A stretch of DNA of 64,000 nt from Acidobacteriota bacterium (GTDB lineage Bacteria > Acidobacteriota > Thermoanaerobaculia > UBA5066): contig RHKY01000004.1 of assembly GCA_008363385.1 (NCBI GenBank), forward strand, positions 1 through 64,000. The letters are read 5' to 3'. Numbering within the stretch: position 1 is the first letter of the stretch; every line of letters starts with the position of its first letter. The position numbers were made by a program, and so were the translations under genes. The notes under the pieces were generated by a model, which searched no databases, was not told the origin of the DNA, and was given only the letters and a program-made list of their open reading frames with translations. Shown here piece after piece: positions 6,930 through 14,539 of this stretch.

Positions 6930-8048
6930 TCAGAGGGCGCGGGCGACGGCCTCGCCCATCTCGAGGGTGGTCGCCGTTCCGCCCATGTCGTACGTCCGGA
7001 CCTTCCCCTCGGCGATGACGGCGGCCACGGCCTTCTCGAGCCGGGCCCCCTTGTCGGTCTCGCCGAGCCAGTCGAGCATCATCTTCCCGGCCAGGATCGT
7101 GGCGAGCGGGTTGACCTTGTAGAGGCCCGTGTACTTCGGGGCCGAGCCGTGGCTCGGCTCGAAGACCGCGAGCTTCTCGCCGATGTTCCCCGAGCAGCCG
7201 AAGCCGAGCCCCCCGACCATCTGGGCGGAGAGGTCGGAGATGATGTCGCCGTAGAGGTTCGGGGCGACGAGGACCTCGTAGCTCATCGGGTTCTTCAGGA
7301 GCCACATGCAGATCGCGTCGACGTTGGCCTCGTCGAACGTGATCTCGGGGAAGTCCTTGGCCACCTTCTTGGCCTCGTCGAGGAAGAGGCCGTCCGTGGC
7401 CCTCACGACGTTGGCCTTGTGGACGACGGTCACCTTCTTCCGCCCGAACTTCCGGGCGTGCTCGAAGGCGGCGCGGACGATCCGCTCGGAGCCCTTCTTC
7501 GTGTTCACCTTGCACGAGACGGCGTACTGGTCGCCCGGCAGCTCGGCGAAGTGGCCGAACGGCTTCGAGAGGGCGCGCAGCGTCTCGGAGAGGGCGGGCG
7601 GCACCGGGTTGAACTCCACGCCCGCGTAGAGGTCCTCGGTGTTCTCGCGGAAGACGACGATGTCGATCCCCTCCTTGAAGTTGAGGGGGTTCCCCGGGTA
7701 GGCCTTGCAGGGGCGGAGGCAGACGTAGAGGTCGAACAGCTGCCGCATCCTGACGATCGGCGAGCGGTAGACGAGCCCCTTGCCCTTCAGCTCGGGGACG
7801 AGCTCGTCCTCGGCCGCCTTCACGGGCTTGGAGGTGATCGCGCCGAACATCGCCGCGGGGCAGCTCTTCAGCAGCTCGACCGTGCGCGCCGGGAAGGCGT
7901 CTCCCTCGGTGCGCCAGAACTCCCAGCCGATGTCCCCGTGGACGTACTCGGCGTCGAGCTTCAGCGCGTCGAAGGTGATCTTCGCCGCCTCCATGACTTC
8001 CTTGCCCACTCCGTCGCCGGGAAGCCACGCGATCCTGTACTTGGCCAT
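6930..8048 (-). CDS. Isocitrate/isopropylmalate dehydrogenase family enzyme
   Basis: A 372-residue beta-decarboxylating dehydrogenase, first gene of the five-gene operon. Features are GDGVGKEV at about 11-18, the substrate-loop segment LFDLYVCLRPCKAYPG, and ENTEDLYAGVEF at 135-146 (NAD-isocitrate/homoisocitrate-type loop). A Lys in VVHKANV and the late SHGSAPKYTG motif complete the family pattern. It oxidatively decarboxylates a 3-substituted malate to a 2-oxo acid; with its neighbours, 3-methylmalate to 2-oxobutyrate is attractive. The ATG at 8048 has AAGGAG upstream. The ENTEDLY loop resembles isocitrate/homoisocitrate enzymes more than LeuB, so substrate remains open. Confidence 0.85.
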   Translation of the reverse strand: MAKYRIAWLPGDGVGKEVMEAAKITFDALKLDAEYVHGDIGWEFWRTEGDAFPARTVELLKSCPAAMFGAITSKPVKAAEDELVPELKGKGLVYRSPIVRMRQLFDLYVCLRPCKAYPGNPLNFKEGIDIVVFRENTEDLYAGVEFNPVPPALSETLRALSKPFGHFAELPGDQYAVSCKVNTKKGSERIVRAAFEHARKFGRKKVTVVHKANVVRATDGLFLDEAKKVAKDFPEITFDEANVDAICMWLLKNPMSYEVLVAPNLYGDIISDLSAQMVGGLGFGCSGNIGEKLAVFEPSHGSAPKYTGLYKVNPLATILAGKMMLDWLGETDKGARLEKAVAAVIAEGKVRTYDMGGTATTLEMGEAVARAL

Positions 8049-8136
8049 GAAAGCACTCCTTGCGCGGAGGCGCTCACGGGGGACCCGGGGCCTCCGGCCG
8101 CGGAAGGGACACTATGGAAAGCCCCCAAACCGTTCA

Positions 8137-8154
8137 ATGAGCCAGACGGCTCAT
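8137..8154. promoter_or_regulatory. Inverted repeat, candidate operator of the dehydrogenase operon
   Basis: Perfect 7-bp arms ATGAGCC (8137-8143) and GGCTCAT (8148-8154) around a 4-nt centre. It lies about 90 bp upstream of the dehydrogenase start (minus) and about 115 bp upstream of the epimerase gene (plus), in the divergent promoter region. The spacing suits a dimeric repressor. No regulator gene is adjacent, so the binding protein is unknown. Confidence 0.4.
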
Positions 8155-8269
8155 ACGGGCTAAGCCGTTGGTTCCGAGGAGGATGGGGCCGAATCCCGGG
8201 GTCCGGCGGCCCCGGCCACGAAACCCGGTTACGCTTCGCTCGTAAACCCGGTCTGCCGAGGTGATTCCG

Positions 8270-9400
8270 ATGACGATGCCGTCCCGCCGCGACGTACTCC
8301 GCACCGGCCTTGCGACCTCCGGCCTGGCGGCCGTGGCCGGGCCCGGTTCCCTCCTCGGGGCCGTACCGGCCTCCGGGAAGAAGCTCCTGGTCCTGGGGGG
8401 GACGGCCTTCCTGGGACCGGAGCTGGTCGAGGCCGCCCGGGCGAAGGGGTGGGCGGTCACCCTCTTCAACCGAGGGAAGACGAACCCCCAGCTCTTCCCG
8501 GACCTCGAGAAGCTGCGAGGGGACCGCAACGGCGACCTGAAGGCCCTCGAGGGCCGGAAGTGGGACGCGGTGATCGACACGTCGGGCTACTTCCCCCGGC
8601 AGGTCCGGGCCACGGCCGAGCTCCTGCGGGAGAACGTCCGGCACTACACGTTCGTCTCGTCGATCTCGGTCTACGCGGACACCAGCAAGCCGGGGATGGA
8701 CGAGACCGCCCCGGTCTCCCGCAGCGCCGACGAGAAGACCGACAAGATCACCGAGGAGTCGTACGGGGCGCTCAAGGCCCTCTGCGAGGAGGCGGCCGAG
8801 AAGGCGATGCCGGGCCGGACCCTGAACGTCCGCCCCGGGCTCATCGTCGGCCCGGGGGACCGGAGCGACCGGTTCACCTACTGGCCGGTCCGCGTGGCGC
8901 GGGGCGGCGAGGTGCTCGCCCCGGGGGACCCGTCCGACCCGGTCCAGTTCGTCGACGTGAGGGACCTGGCCGAGTGGATCGTCCGGGCGGTCGACGCCAA
9001 CGTCGCCGGCGTCTTCAACGCCACCGGGCCGAGGGAGAAGCTCGGGATCGGAGGCCTCCTCGACTCGTGCAAGCGCGTCTCCGGCTCGGACGCGACCTTC
9101 ACGTGGGTCCCGGCCGACTTCCTGGAGGCGCAGAAGGTCTCCCCCTGGTCCGACCTCCCCGTCTGGCTGCCGCCGAAGGGGGAGATGCTGGGCGCCAACC
9201 AGGTCAGCTCGGCGAAGGCGATCGGCAAGGGGCTGACGTACCGCCCGCTCGACGTCACGGTGAAGGAGACGCTCGCCTGGTGGAACGCCCAGCCGAAGGA
9301 GCGCCAGGCCAAGATGCGGGCCGGGCTGTCCCCCGAGAAGGAGGCCGCCGCGCTGGCCGCCTGGAAGGAGCGGGCGAAGGCCGCTCCGAAGGCGGGCTGA
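8270..9400 (+). CDS. Tat-exported NAD-dependent epimerase/dehydratase-like protein
   Basis: About 376 residues. A twin-arginine leader is visible (PSRRDVLRTGLATSGLAAVAG), followed by a short-chain dehydrogenase/epimerase fold starting KKLLVLGGTAFLGPEL (glycine-rich NAD loop). A YGALKALCEEAAE segment fits the YxxxK catalytic position and VNATGP-like sequence follows. ATG 8270 is preferred over GTG 8261 because GAGGTGA then sits about five bases upstream. Export of a nucleotide-dependent enzyme by Tat, which moves folded proteins with cofactor, is typical of Acidobacteriota and Planctomycetes members. The sugar or isoflavone-reductase-like substrate is unknown. The gene stands alone between two divergent or spaced units. 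Confidence 0.8.
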   Translation: MTMPSRRDVLRTGLATSGLAAVAGPGSLLGAVPASGKKLLVLGGTAFLGPELVEAARAKGWAVTLFNRGKTNPQLFPDLEKLRGDRNGDLKALEGRKWDAVIDTSGYFPRQVRATAELLRENVRHYTFVSSISVYADTSKPGMDETAPVSRSADEKTDKITEESYGALKALCEEAAEKAMPGRTLNVRPGLIVGPGDRSDRFTYWPVRVARGGEVLAPGDPSDPVQFVDVRDLAEWIVRAVDANVAGVFNATGPREKLGIGGLLDSCKRVSGSDATFTWVPADFLEAQKVSPWSDLPVWLPPKGEMLGANQVSSAKAIGKGLTYRPLDVTVKETLAWWNAQPKERQAKMRAGLSPEKEAAALAAWKERAKAAPKAG

Positions 9401-9446
9401 CCTGAGCCCGCCCCTCGGCCCCGCGCCGACGCCCCGCGGAGGGCTC

Positions 9447-10763
9447 TTGGCGCGCCTCTCGCAGGTGCGGCCGGGAGAGGGGGCTCCCCTCGCCTGGGGC
9501 TGCGGGTTCTTCTTCTTCGTCCTCTCGAGCTACTACGTCATCCGTCCGCTCCGCGACGAGATGGGGGTGCGCGGCGGGCAGGACGCGCTCTCGTGGCTCT
9601 TCCTCGGGACGCTGACAGGGACGCTCCTCGTCACGCCGGCCATCGGGGCCCTCGTCACGAAGTACTCCCGCCGGGTCTTCGTCCCGGTCGTCTACCGGTT
9701 CCTGGCGGTCGCCCTCGTCGTCTTCTGGGCGCTCCTGACGTTCCTGCCGGAGGGAAGGCACCTGGCCGTCGCCCGGTTCTTCTTCGTCTGGGCGAGCGTC
9801 TTCAACCTCGTGGCGGTCTCGGTCTTCTGGGCGCTGATGGCCGACGTCTTCTCGCCGGAGCAGGGGGCGCGCCTGTTCGGACTGGCGGGGATCGGCGGGA
9901 CGGTCGGAGCCGTCGTCGGCTCGGCGCTGACCGCGTCGCTCGCGCGGCGGGTCGGCCCGGTGAACCTCATCCTGATGGCCGCGGTGCTCCTCGAAGGCGC
10001 GGTCTTCTGCATCCACCGGATGATCGCCGCGGCCCGCTCGATGCCGCGCCCCGAGCCGGCCGCCGTCCGCGAGGACGTGGAGGCCCCGCCCGGGACGGGC
10101 GCGCTGGCCGGACTGAAGCTGGCGCTCCGCTCGCCGTACCTCCTCGGGATCGCGCTCTTCCTCCTCTTCTTCACCCTCGGCTCCACGTCGCTCTACTTCC
10201 AGCAGGCGCGCATCGTCCGCGAGGCCTTCGCCGACACCGCCGCCCGGACGACCTACTTCGCCCGGCAGGACCTGGCCGTCAACCTCCTGACGGGCACGGC
10301 CCAGCTCTTCCTGACCGGCCGGCTCCTCGTCGCCTTCGGCCTGGGGCCGGCGCTCTGCCTCCTGCCGCTGATCACCGCGGGCGGCTTCTACGCGCTCGCC
10401 GCCTCGCCCGTCCCGGCCACGCTCTTCCTGGTCCAGGTGGTCCGTCGAGGCGCCGAGTACGGGATCGTCAAGCCGGCCCGCGAGGCGCTCTTCACCGTCG
10501 TCTCCCGCGAGGAGAAGTACAGCGCCAAGGCCTTCATCGACACCTTCGTCTACCGGACGGGCGACGTCATCGGCGCCCTGAACGACCGGCTCCTCGGCTA
10601 CTGGGGCCTCGGCCCCTTCGCGCTGGCCACGGGCTTCGTCCCGATCGCCGCCGCCTGGGTCGTCCTCGCCCTCCTCCTCGGCTGGACCGAGCGCCGCCGG
10701 GCCGCGCGGATGGAGGGAGGGGAGACGGCCGGGGGACCGGAGCCGGGTACACGTATGATCTGA
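9447..10763 (+). CDS. Npt/ATP-ADP-translocase-like MFS carrier
   Basis: A 438-residue membrane protein with about 12 hydrophobic segments. The opening FFFFVLSSYYVIRPLRDEMG, the VFWALMADVFSPEQGARLFGLAGIGGTVGA segment and a late YSAKAFIDTFVYRTGD motif place it with MFS proteins related to Npt1/Npt2 nucleotide transporters. It lacks the HEAT and cNMP-binding extensions of the two relatives at 48071-54886. The TTG start at 9447 has GGAGG about five bases upstream; a GTG 18 bases later is the alternative. Whether it transports nucleotides is not known. Family naming is by similarity; free-living members have uncertain substrates. Confidence 0.75.
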   Translation: MARLSQVRPGEGAPLAWGCGFFFFVLSSYYVIRPLRDEMGVRGGQDALSWLFLGTLTGTLLVTPAIGALVTKYSRRVFVPVVYRFLAVALVVFWALLTFLPEGRHLAVARFFFVWASVFNLVAVSVFWALMADVFSPEQGARLFGLAGIGGTVGAVVGSALTASLARRVGPVNLILMAAVLLEGAVFCIHRMIAAARSMPRPEPAAVREDVEAPPGTGALAGLKLALRSPYLLGIALFLLFFTLGSTSLYFQQARIVREAFADTAARTTYFARQDLAVNLLTGTAQLFLTGRLLVAFGLGPALCLLPLITAGGFYALAASPVPATLFLVQVVRRGAEYGIVKPAREALFTVVSREEKYSAKAFIDTFVYRTGDVIGALNDRLLGYWGLGPFALATGFVPIAAAWVVLALLLGWTERRRAARMEGGETAGGPEPGTRMI

Positions 10764-10778
10764 GGCGGGATCGTACGT
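10751..10778 (+). promoter_or_regulatory. Operator/promoter of the first toxin-antitoxin pair
   Basis: Imperfect inverted repeat ACGTATGATC (10751-10760) / GATCGTACGT (10769-10778), one mismatch in ten, with an 8-nt centre. It ends two bases before the antitoxin ATG. TATGAT at 10754-10759 resembles a -10 hexamer inside the left arm. This is the usual arrangement for autorepression by a ribbon-helix-helix antitoxin. Confidence 0.55.
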
Positions 10779-10780
10779 AT

Positions 10781-11017
10781 ATGTCCAAGCTCACCCTCAG
10801 CGTCGAGGACGACGTCATCCGGCAGGCGAAGAGGTGGGCGGCCCGCGAGGGGACCTCGATCTCCCGGCTGGTCGAGCGGTACTTGCGAGAAGCCTCCTCC
10901 GACGGCGGGTCCGGGCGCGGCGCCGCCGAGACTCCGGTCCTCCGCCGGCTCCGGGGCTGCCTGAAGGGCGTCGACGCCGAGGCGCACCGGCGCCACCTCG
11001 AGGCGAAGCACGGGTGA
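10781..11017 (+). CDS. Ribbon-helix-helix antitoxin (DUF6364/VapB-like)
   Basis: A 78-residue protein starting MSKLTLSVEDDVIRQAKRWA and continuing with EGTSISRLVERYL. This is the strand-helix-helix of RHH DNA-binding antitoxins of the DUF6364 type, followed by a charged tail that would wrap the toxin. It should bind both the PIN toxin encoded next and the inverted repeat just upstream. The stop TGA overlaps the toxin GTG (GTGA), so synthesis is coupled and the antitoxin is made first. Confidence 0.8.
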   Translation: MSKLTLSVEDDVIRQAKRWAAREGTSISRLVERYLREASSDGGSGRGAAETPVLRRLRGCLKGVDAEAHRRHLEAKHG

Positions 11018-11499
11018 GGCGTTTCCTCTTCGACGTGAACGTCGTCCTCGACGTCCTCCTCGACCGGGAACCGTGGGCCGACTCCGCCGCACGGCTCTGG
11101 GCCGAGGTCGAGGCCGGAAGAGCCCGCGGCCTCCTGCCCGGCCAGGGCGTGACGACGATCCACTACCTCATGCGGAGGGCTCGCGGGGCCGCCTTCGCCG
11201 ACCGCGGCGTCTCCGAGATCCTCACCGTCTTCGGCGTGGCAGGCGTCGACGCCAGGGTCCTGGAAGCCGCTCTCGCTCTCCGGTTCGCCGACTTCGAGGA
11301 CGCCGTCTGTGCCGCGGCGGCCGTCGCCTCCCGATGCGACCTCCTCGTCACCCGCGACCCGGCCGGCTTCCGCGGTTCGCCCGTCGAGGCCGTCTCGCCC
11401 GGCGAGGCGCTGGCCCGCCTTTCCCGCGGCCGCCGGTCCACCCCTCCCCGCCGAGGATCCCGGCGGACTGCCACGGATCGGCCGTCGCGACGCCGCTGA
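11014..11499 (+). CDS. PIN-domain ribonuclease toxin (VapC-like)
   Basis: A 161-residue protein from GTG 11014. PIN acidic residues are seen at Asp7 (FLFDVNVVLDVLL), Asp93/Asp96 in FADFEDAV and Asp115 in LLVTRDPAGF, fitting a metal-dependent RNase. A TTIHYLMRR segment matches the usual T.h..L position. The last 30 residues are an Arg/Pro/Ser-rich extension beyond the domain and may be a consequence of a lost stop. It is paired with the RHH antitoxin upstream. The RNA target is unknown. Confidence 0.8.
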   Translation: MRRFLFDVNVVLDVLLDREPWADSAARLWAEVEAGRARGLLPGQGVTTIHYLMRRARGAAFADRGVSEILTVFGVAGVDARVLEAALALRFADFEDAVCAAAAVASRCDLLVTRDPAGFRGSPVEAVSPGEALARLSRGRRSTPPRRGSRRTATDRPSRRR

Positions 11500-11603
11500 T
11501 CGCGCCTGCCGGGCCCTCGGAGATCCTGAAAGTCAATCTAATGAACTCGTCGCTGGACAGCCCCCCTCTCGGGGCGTAGTTTCCGCGGCCCGGGGGTTGC
11601 CGA

Positions 11604-12369
11604 ATGGACCTTCGAAGCCGAAATCAGGCTCGCCTTCTCTCGCTTTCGTTCCTCGTCGCCGGCGTGTCCTTACTCGCCGCCGCGCCCGCCCGCCCGGACG
11701 TGATCCCGGCCTTCGGCGCCCTCGGCGTCGACATCCCGTGGGACCCCAAGCCGCCCGAGTCGATGCCGGTCTGGGTGGACTGCGACTGCGTCACCCACGG
11801 GACGATCGAGCCGTGCGCCAAGGCGGTGGCCCTCTCGATGCGCGACGAGGAGTGCGAGGGCTCTGCGGGACACCCCTGCGAAGGACACGGCCGGGCAGGT
11901 CTCGGGGCGATTCGGCGTGACGGCGGTGTTCTCGTCGCCTCTACCGGGGCACGACTTCCTCACTCCTGACGACTCGCCGCCTGGCGACTGCGACTCGCAC
12001 GGCTCGTGCACCGAGGCCCTCGTCGTCAGCGTCTCCTACCCAGGGCTCGAAGAGGTGCCGCCGCCGATCCTCACCGCGGTGGACCAGGTCACCGGGCGGG
12101 CAGTGCAGGTTCCCTGGGTCCGGTGCGGGAAGACCGGCTCCGGCGGCACCTCCCCCTGCACGGCCGAGGCCGACAACGCCGCGCTCAGCGTGCCGGAGTG
12201 GGGCACGTGCGGGGCTCGACCGTTCGGATCGACGCTCGAGGAACGAATCCGGGAGCGGGGGCAGACGGCCCTGCACGAACCCGGAGTCCTCGCCCCGGCC
12301 GGGCTCTTCCTCCCCTACGCGAACGACCCCGATCACGTGCGTTTGACGAGAGGGGCCTCGGCGCCATGA
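11604..12369 (+). pseudogene. Frameshifted secreted protein of unknown function
   Basis: Two frames appear to encode one protein. Frame one starts at ATG 11604 with a signal peptide (LLSLSFLVAGVSLLAAAPARP) and runs through PAFGALGVDIPWDPKPPESM and a Cys-containing stretch to about 11860. From about 11863 the coherent sequence moves to another frame (RDTPAKDTAGQVSGRFGV, then FSSPLPGHDFLTPDD) and continues to 12369. The first frame after 11860 degenerates into Gly/Arg-rich sequence and stops at 11969. A one- or two-base indel near 11860-11870 explains this. No known domain is recognised; several Cys residues suggest an exported protein. The stop overlaps the next ATG. Confidence 0.55.
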
Positions 12370-13085
12370 CAGGACGCATCCCGCTGGTCTTGCTGACCGT
12401 CTCGTGGTCCTCCTTCGCAATGCCGTCGGTGGCTCGGGTCGCACCGCCCCGCCCGATCGAAGGAGTCCGGACCTCCGCTCACGTGACATTCGACGCGGCC
12501 GCGCGTAGCTACTGCTATTCGCTGGCATTCGAGAGCCCGGCCTCCAACGAGATTCCCGTCTCGACCATCGACCTGGACGTCACTCTCGACCCGGGCTGGC
12601 GAGGCCCGTCCGCCGAAGGACTCCCGTCGGTCACGCGCGACTACCTCTCCTTCGACCGCCGCGCCTCGTCCGACGACGCGGTCCTCGGCGAGCGCGCGGT
12701 GCCGCCTCTTTCGCCCGGCGAGACGAGCGCGGGCGCCCCGAGCTTCCCGGTGCCGGACCTCGACGCGGGCGTCTACTGGATCCTGGCCTGCGCCGACGCG
12801 CCCGGTCTGGTCCCCGAGCTGGACGAGACGAACAACTGCCTCACCCTCCGCGCCGACGTGGCCGCCGTCGTCCGGCAGTCCGCCAGCGCCCCGCCCGTCT
12901 GCTCGGCCGCCGTGGCGGCGCCGGGCGGGCTCTGGCCCCCGAACCACCAGATGCGGGAGGTGCGGGTCGACGGGCTGGCCGACCCCGACGGCGACGCCGT
13001 GACGGTCACCGTCACCGGCGTGACGCAGGACGAGCCGGTACACGGCCTGGACGACGGGACGTCTTTCGACTCCACCCGGCCGTAG
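12366..13085 (+). CDS. Secreted CARDB-like protein, apparently truncated at the C terminus
   Basis: A 239-residue protein starting at ATG 12366 (ATGA overlap with the preceding gene), with a signal peptide (PLVLLTVSWSSFAMPSVA). A CARDB-like adhesion fold is suggested by DLDAGVYWILACADAPG and ELDETNNCLTL. The C-terminal part GLWPPNHQMREVRVDGLADP followed by TGVTQDEPVHGLDDG is a recurrent module in secreted bacterial proteins. That module normally continues for tens of residues after the DDG; here the frame ends within eight residues, so the gene is probably truncated or frameshifted near 13060. Probable extracellular or adhesive role. Confidence 0.55.
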   Translation: MTGRIPLVLLTVSWSSFAMPSVARVAPPRPIEGVRTSAHVTFDAAARSYCYSLAFESPASNEIPVSTIDLDVTLDPGWRGPSAEGLPSVTRDYLSFDRRASSDDAVLGERAVPPLSPGETSAGAPSFPVPDLDAGVYWILACADAPGLVPELDETNNCLTLRADVAAVVRQSASAPPVCSAAVAAPGGLWPPNHQMREVRVDGLADPDGDAVTVTVTGVTQDEPVHGLDDGTSFDSTRP

Positions 13086-13132
13086 CGACCGCGACCTCTG
13101 GGACGCCCCCGGACCTCCGAGCCCGACCGGCG

Positions 13133-13756
13133 TCAGCTCCGTCCGGCGCGGCTCTTCACGGCCTTCTTCGTCGCGGCCTTCGGGGCGGTCCTGGGCGCCG
13201 GCTTCGTGGCCTCCTTCGTGGCGGTCTTCGCGGCCTTCTTCGCGGGCGGCTTCGCGCCCGCCTTCGCCGCCGCCTTCTTCGCGGCCTTCCGCACCGGGGT
13301 CTTCCGCGTCGCGAGCAAGGCCTCGTAGCGCGCGACGTACGCGGAGACCGTGCTGCGCCGGAGGACCTCGGCGACGAGGTCGAGCGGCAGGTCGTCGAGC
13401 TTCCGGAAGCGGATGCAGCACTTCCCCATGTCGAGCTTCAGGCCGCGCTTCGCGGCCTCGGCGCGCAGCCAACGCTCGAGCTCGCCGTCCTCGTAGACCG
13501 ACATCAGGTAGAGCGACATGTAGCCCTTCTGCGAGGCGAGGCCGGCGAAGGGGAGCGGCTGCTTCGGGTCGCAGTGGTACCCGGCCGGGTAGACCCGGTG
13601 GGGGATGTAGTAGCCGATCATCCCGTACTGCATCCCCTCCTCGATCCCGCGGTCCACGTTCTTCAGGACCACGTCCCTGACGGCCGCGATCGCGGCCCGC
13701 CGGTCCTCCGGGAGGCTCGCCAGGTACTCGTCGACGGTCGAAGCCTTGCTCTGCAT
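13133..13756 (-). CDS. DUF1801 protein with histone-H1-like Lys/Ala-rich tail
   Basis: A 207-residue protein. Residues 1-150 form a DUF1801 domain ([55 protein letters not shown]). From about residue 158 the sequence becomes a low-complexity tail of repeated [18 protein letters not shown] units, about 50 residues of Lys, Ala, Pro and Thr. This resembles eukaryotic-H1-like or HctB-type nucleoid proteins. ATG 13756 is chosen; upstream codons are Arg/Pro noise. The tail suggests nucleic-acid binding, which would give this otherwise uncharacterised domain a DNA- or RNA-linked context. That function is inferred from composition only. Confidence 0.75.
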   Translation of the reverse strand: MQSKASTVDEYLASLPEDRRAAIAAVRDVVLKNVDRGIEEGMQYGMIGYYIPHRVYPAGYHCDPKQPLPFAGLASQKGYMSLYLMSVYEDGELERWLRAEAAKRGLKLDMGKCCIRFRKLDDLPLDLVAEVLRRSTVSAYVARYEALLATRKTPVRKAAKKAAAKAGAKPPAKKAAKTATKEATKPAPRTAPKAATKKAVKSRAGRS

Positions 13757-13844
13757 CGGGCGGACTCTACAACGGCGACCGGGCCCGCGGGCGGCGGGGT
13801 CTCGCCGTGACGTCGCGGCGAGGATACTCATGGCAGGCGGCGTC

Positions 13845-13850
13845 TATACT
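13845..13850 (+). promoter_or_regulatory. -10 hexamer of the second toxin-antitoxin pair
   Basis: TATACT lies six bases before the antitoxin ATG (13857). Transcription would begin at or next to the start codon, giving a leaderless mRNA. No Shine-Dalgarno sequence is present between them, which supports this reading. A clear -35 was not seen. Confidence 0.4.
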
Positions 13851-13856
13851 CGCGTC

Positions 13857-14108
13857 ATGAGTACGCGCCTGCAGGTGGTCCTCGACGAGGCGGAGCTGAA
13901 GGAGATCCGCCGGGCGGCGGCCCGCCACCGGATGACCGTCTCCGAGTGGGTCCGGACGGTCCTCCGAGAGGGCCGCCAGGCCGAGCCCGGCGTCTCCGCG
14001 CGCACGAAGCTGGAGTCGGTCCGGGCCGCTGCGGAGCACGCATTCCCGGTGGCGGACGTCGAGACGATGATCGAGGAGATCGAGTCGGGCTACCGGGGCC
14101 GGGAGTGA
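13857..14108 (+). CDS. VapB-like antitoxin
   Basis: An 83-residue protein beginning [20 protein letters not shown] with an [15 protein letters not shown] second helix. This is the ribbon-helix-helix DNA-binding fold of CopG/VapB antitoxins, followed by an acidic C-terminal helix ([16 protein letters not shown]) suited to blocking a PIN active site. ATG 13857 sits six bases after TATACT without a ribosome-binding site, suggesting leaderless translation. The stop overlaps the toxin GTG (GTGA). Confidence 0.8.
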   Translation: MSTRLQVVLDEAELKEIRRAAARHRMTVSEWVRTVLREGRQAEPGVSARTKLESVRAAAEHAFPVADVETMIEEIESGYRGRE

Positions 14109-14512
14109 TCTTCGTCGACTCGAACGTCCCGATGTACCTCGTAGGGGCCTCCCACCCGCTGAAGCACGCCGCGCGAGCCCGGCTCGAGGAGGCCATCTCG
14201 CGCGGCGACCGGCTGGTGACGAGCGCCGAGGTGATGCAGGAGGTCCTCCACCGCTACGTCGCGATCGACCGGCGCGACGCCATCCGTCCCGCGCTCGACG
14301 CGCTTCTCGGGGTCGTCGACGAGGTCTTCCCGGTCGAGCGGGCGGACGTGGAGAAGGCGGCGGAGGTGCTGTCGGGGCGGCCGCGGCTCTCGGCGCGCGA
14401 CGCTCTCCACGTCGCCGTCATGCAGCGCCGGCGCGTGCGCCGGATCCTGAGCTTCGACGGCGGCTTCGACGGCCTGCCGGGCATCGAGCGGATCGGCGCG
14501 CTGGCGGGCTGA
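14105..14512 (+). CDS. VapC-like PIN-domain toxin
   Basis: A 135-residue PIN protein with the full set of acidic residues: Asp5 ([12 protein letters not shown]), Glu46 ([11 protein letters not shown]), Asp99 ([12 protein letters not shown]) and Asp118 (ILSFDGGFD). The length is typical of VapC. It probably acts as a site-specific RNase, controlled by the overlapping antitoxin. This subgroup (SFDGGFD ending) differs from the toxin at 11014, so the two pairs are unlikely to be a recent duplication. Confidence 0.85.
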   Translation: MIFVDSNVPMYLVGASHPLKHAARARLEEAISRGDRLVTSAEVMQEVLHRYVAIDRRDAIRPALDALLGVVDEVFPVERADVEKAAEVLSGRPRLSARDALHVAVMQRRRVRRILSFDGGFDGLPGIERIGALAG

Positions 14513-14539
14513 CCGGGCCGGCCGCCCGTTTTCCTCCCC

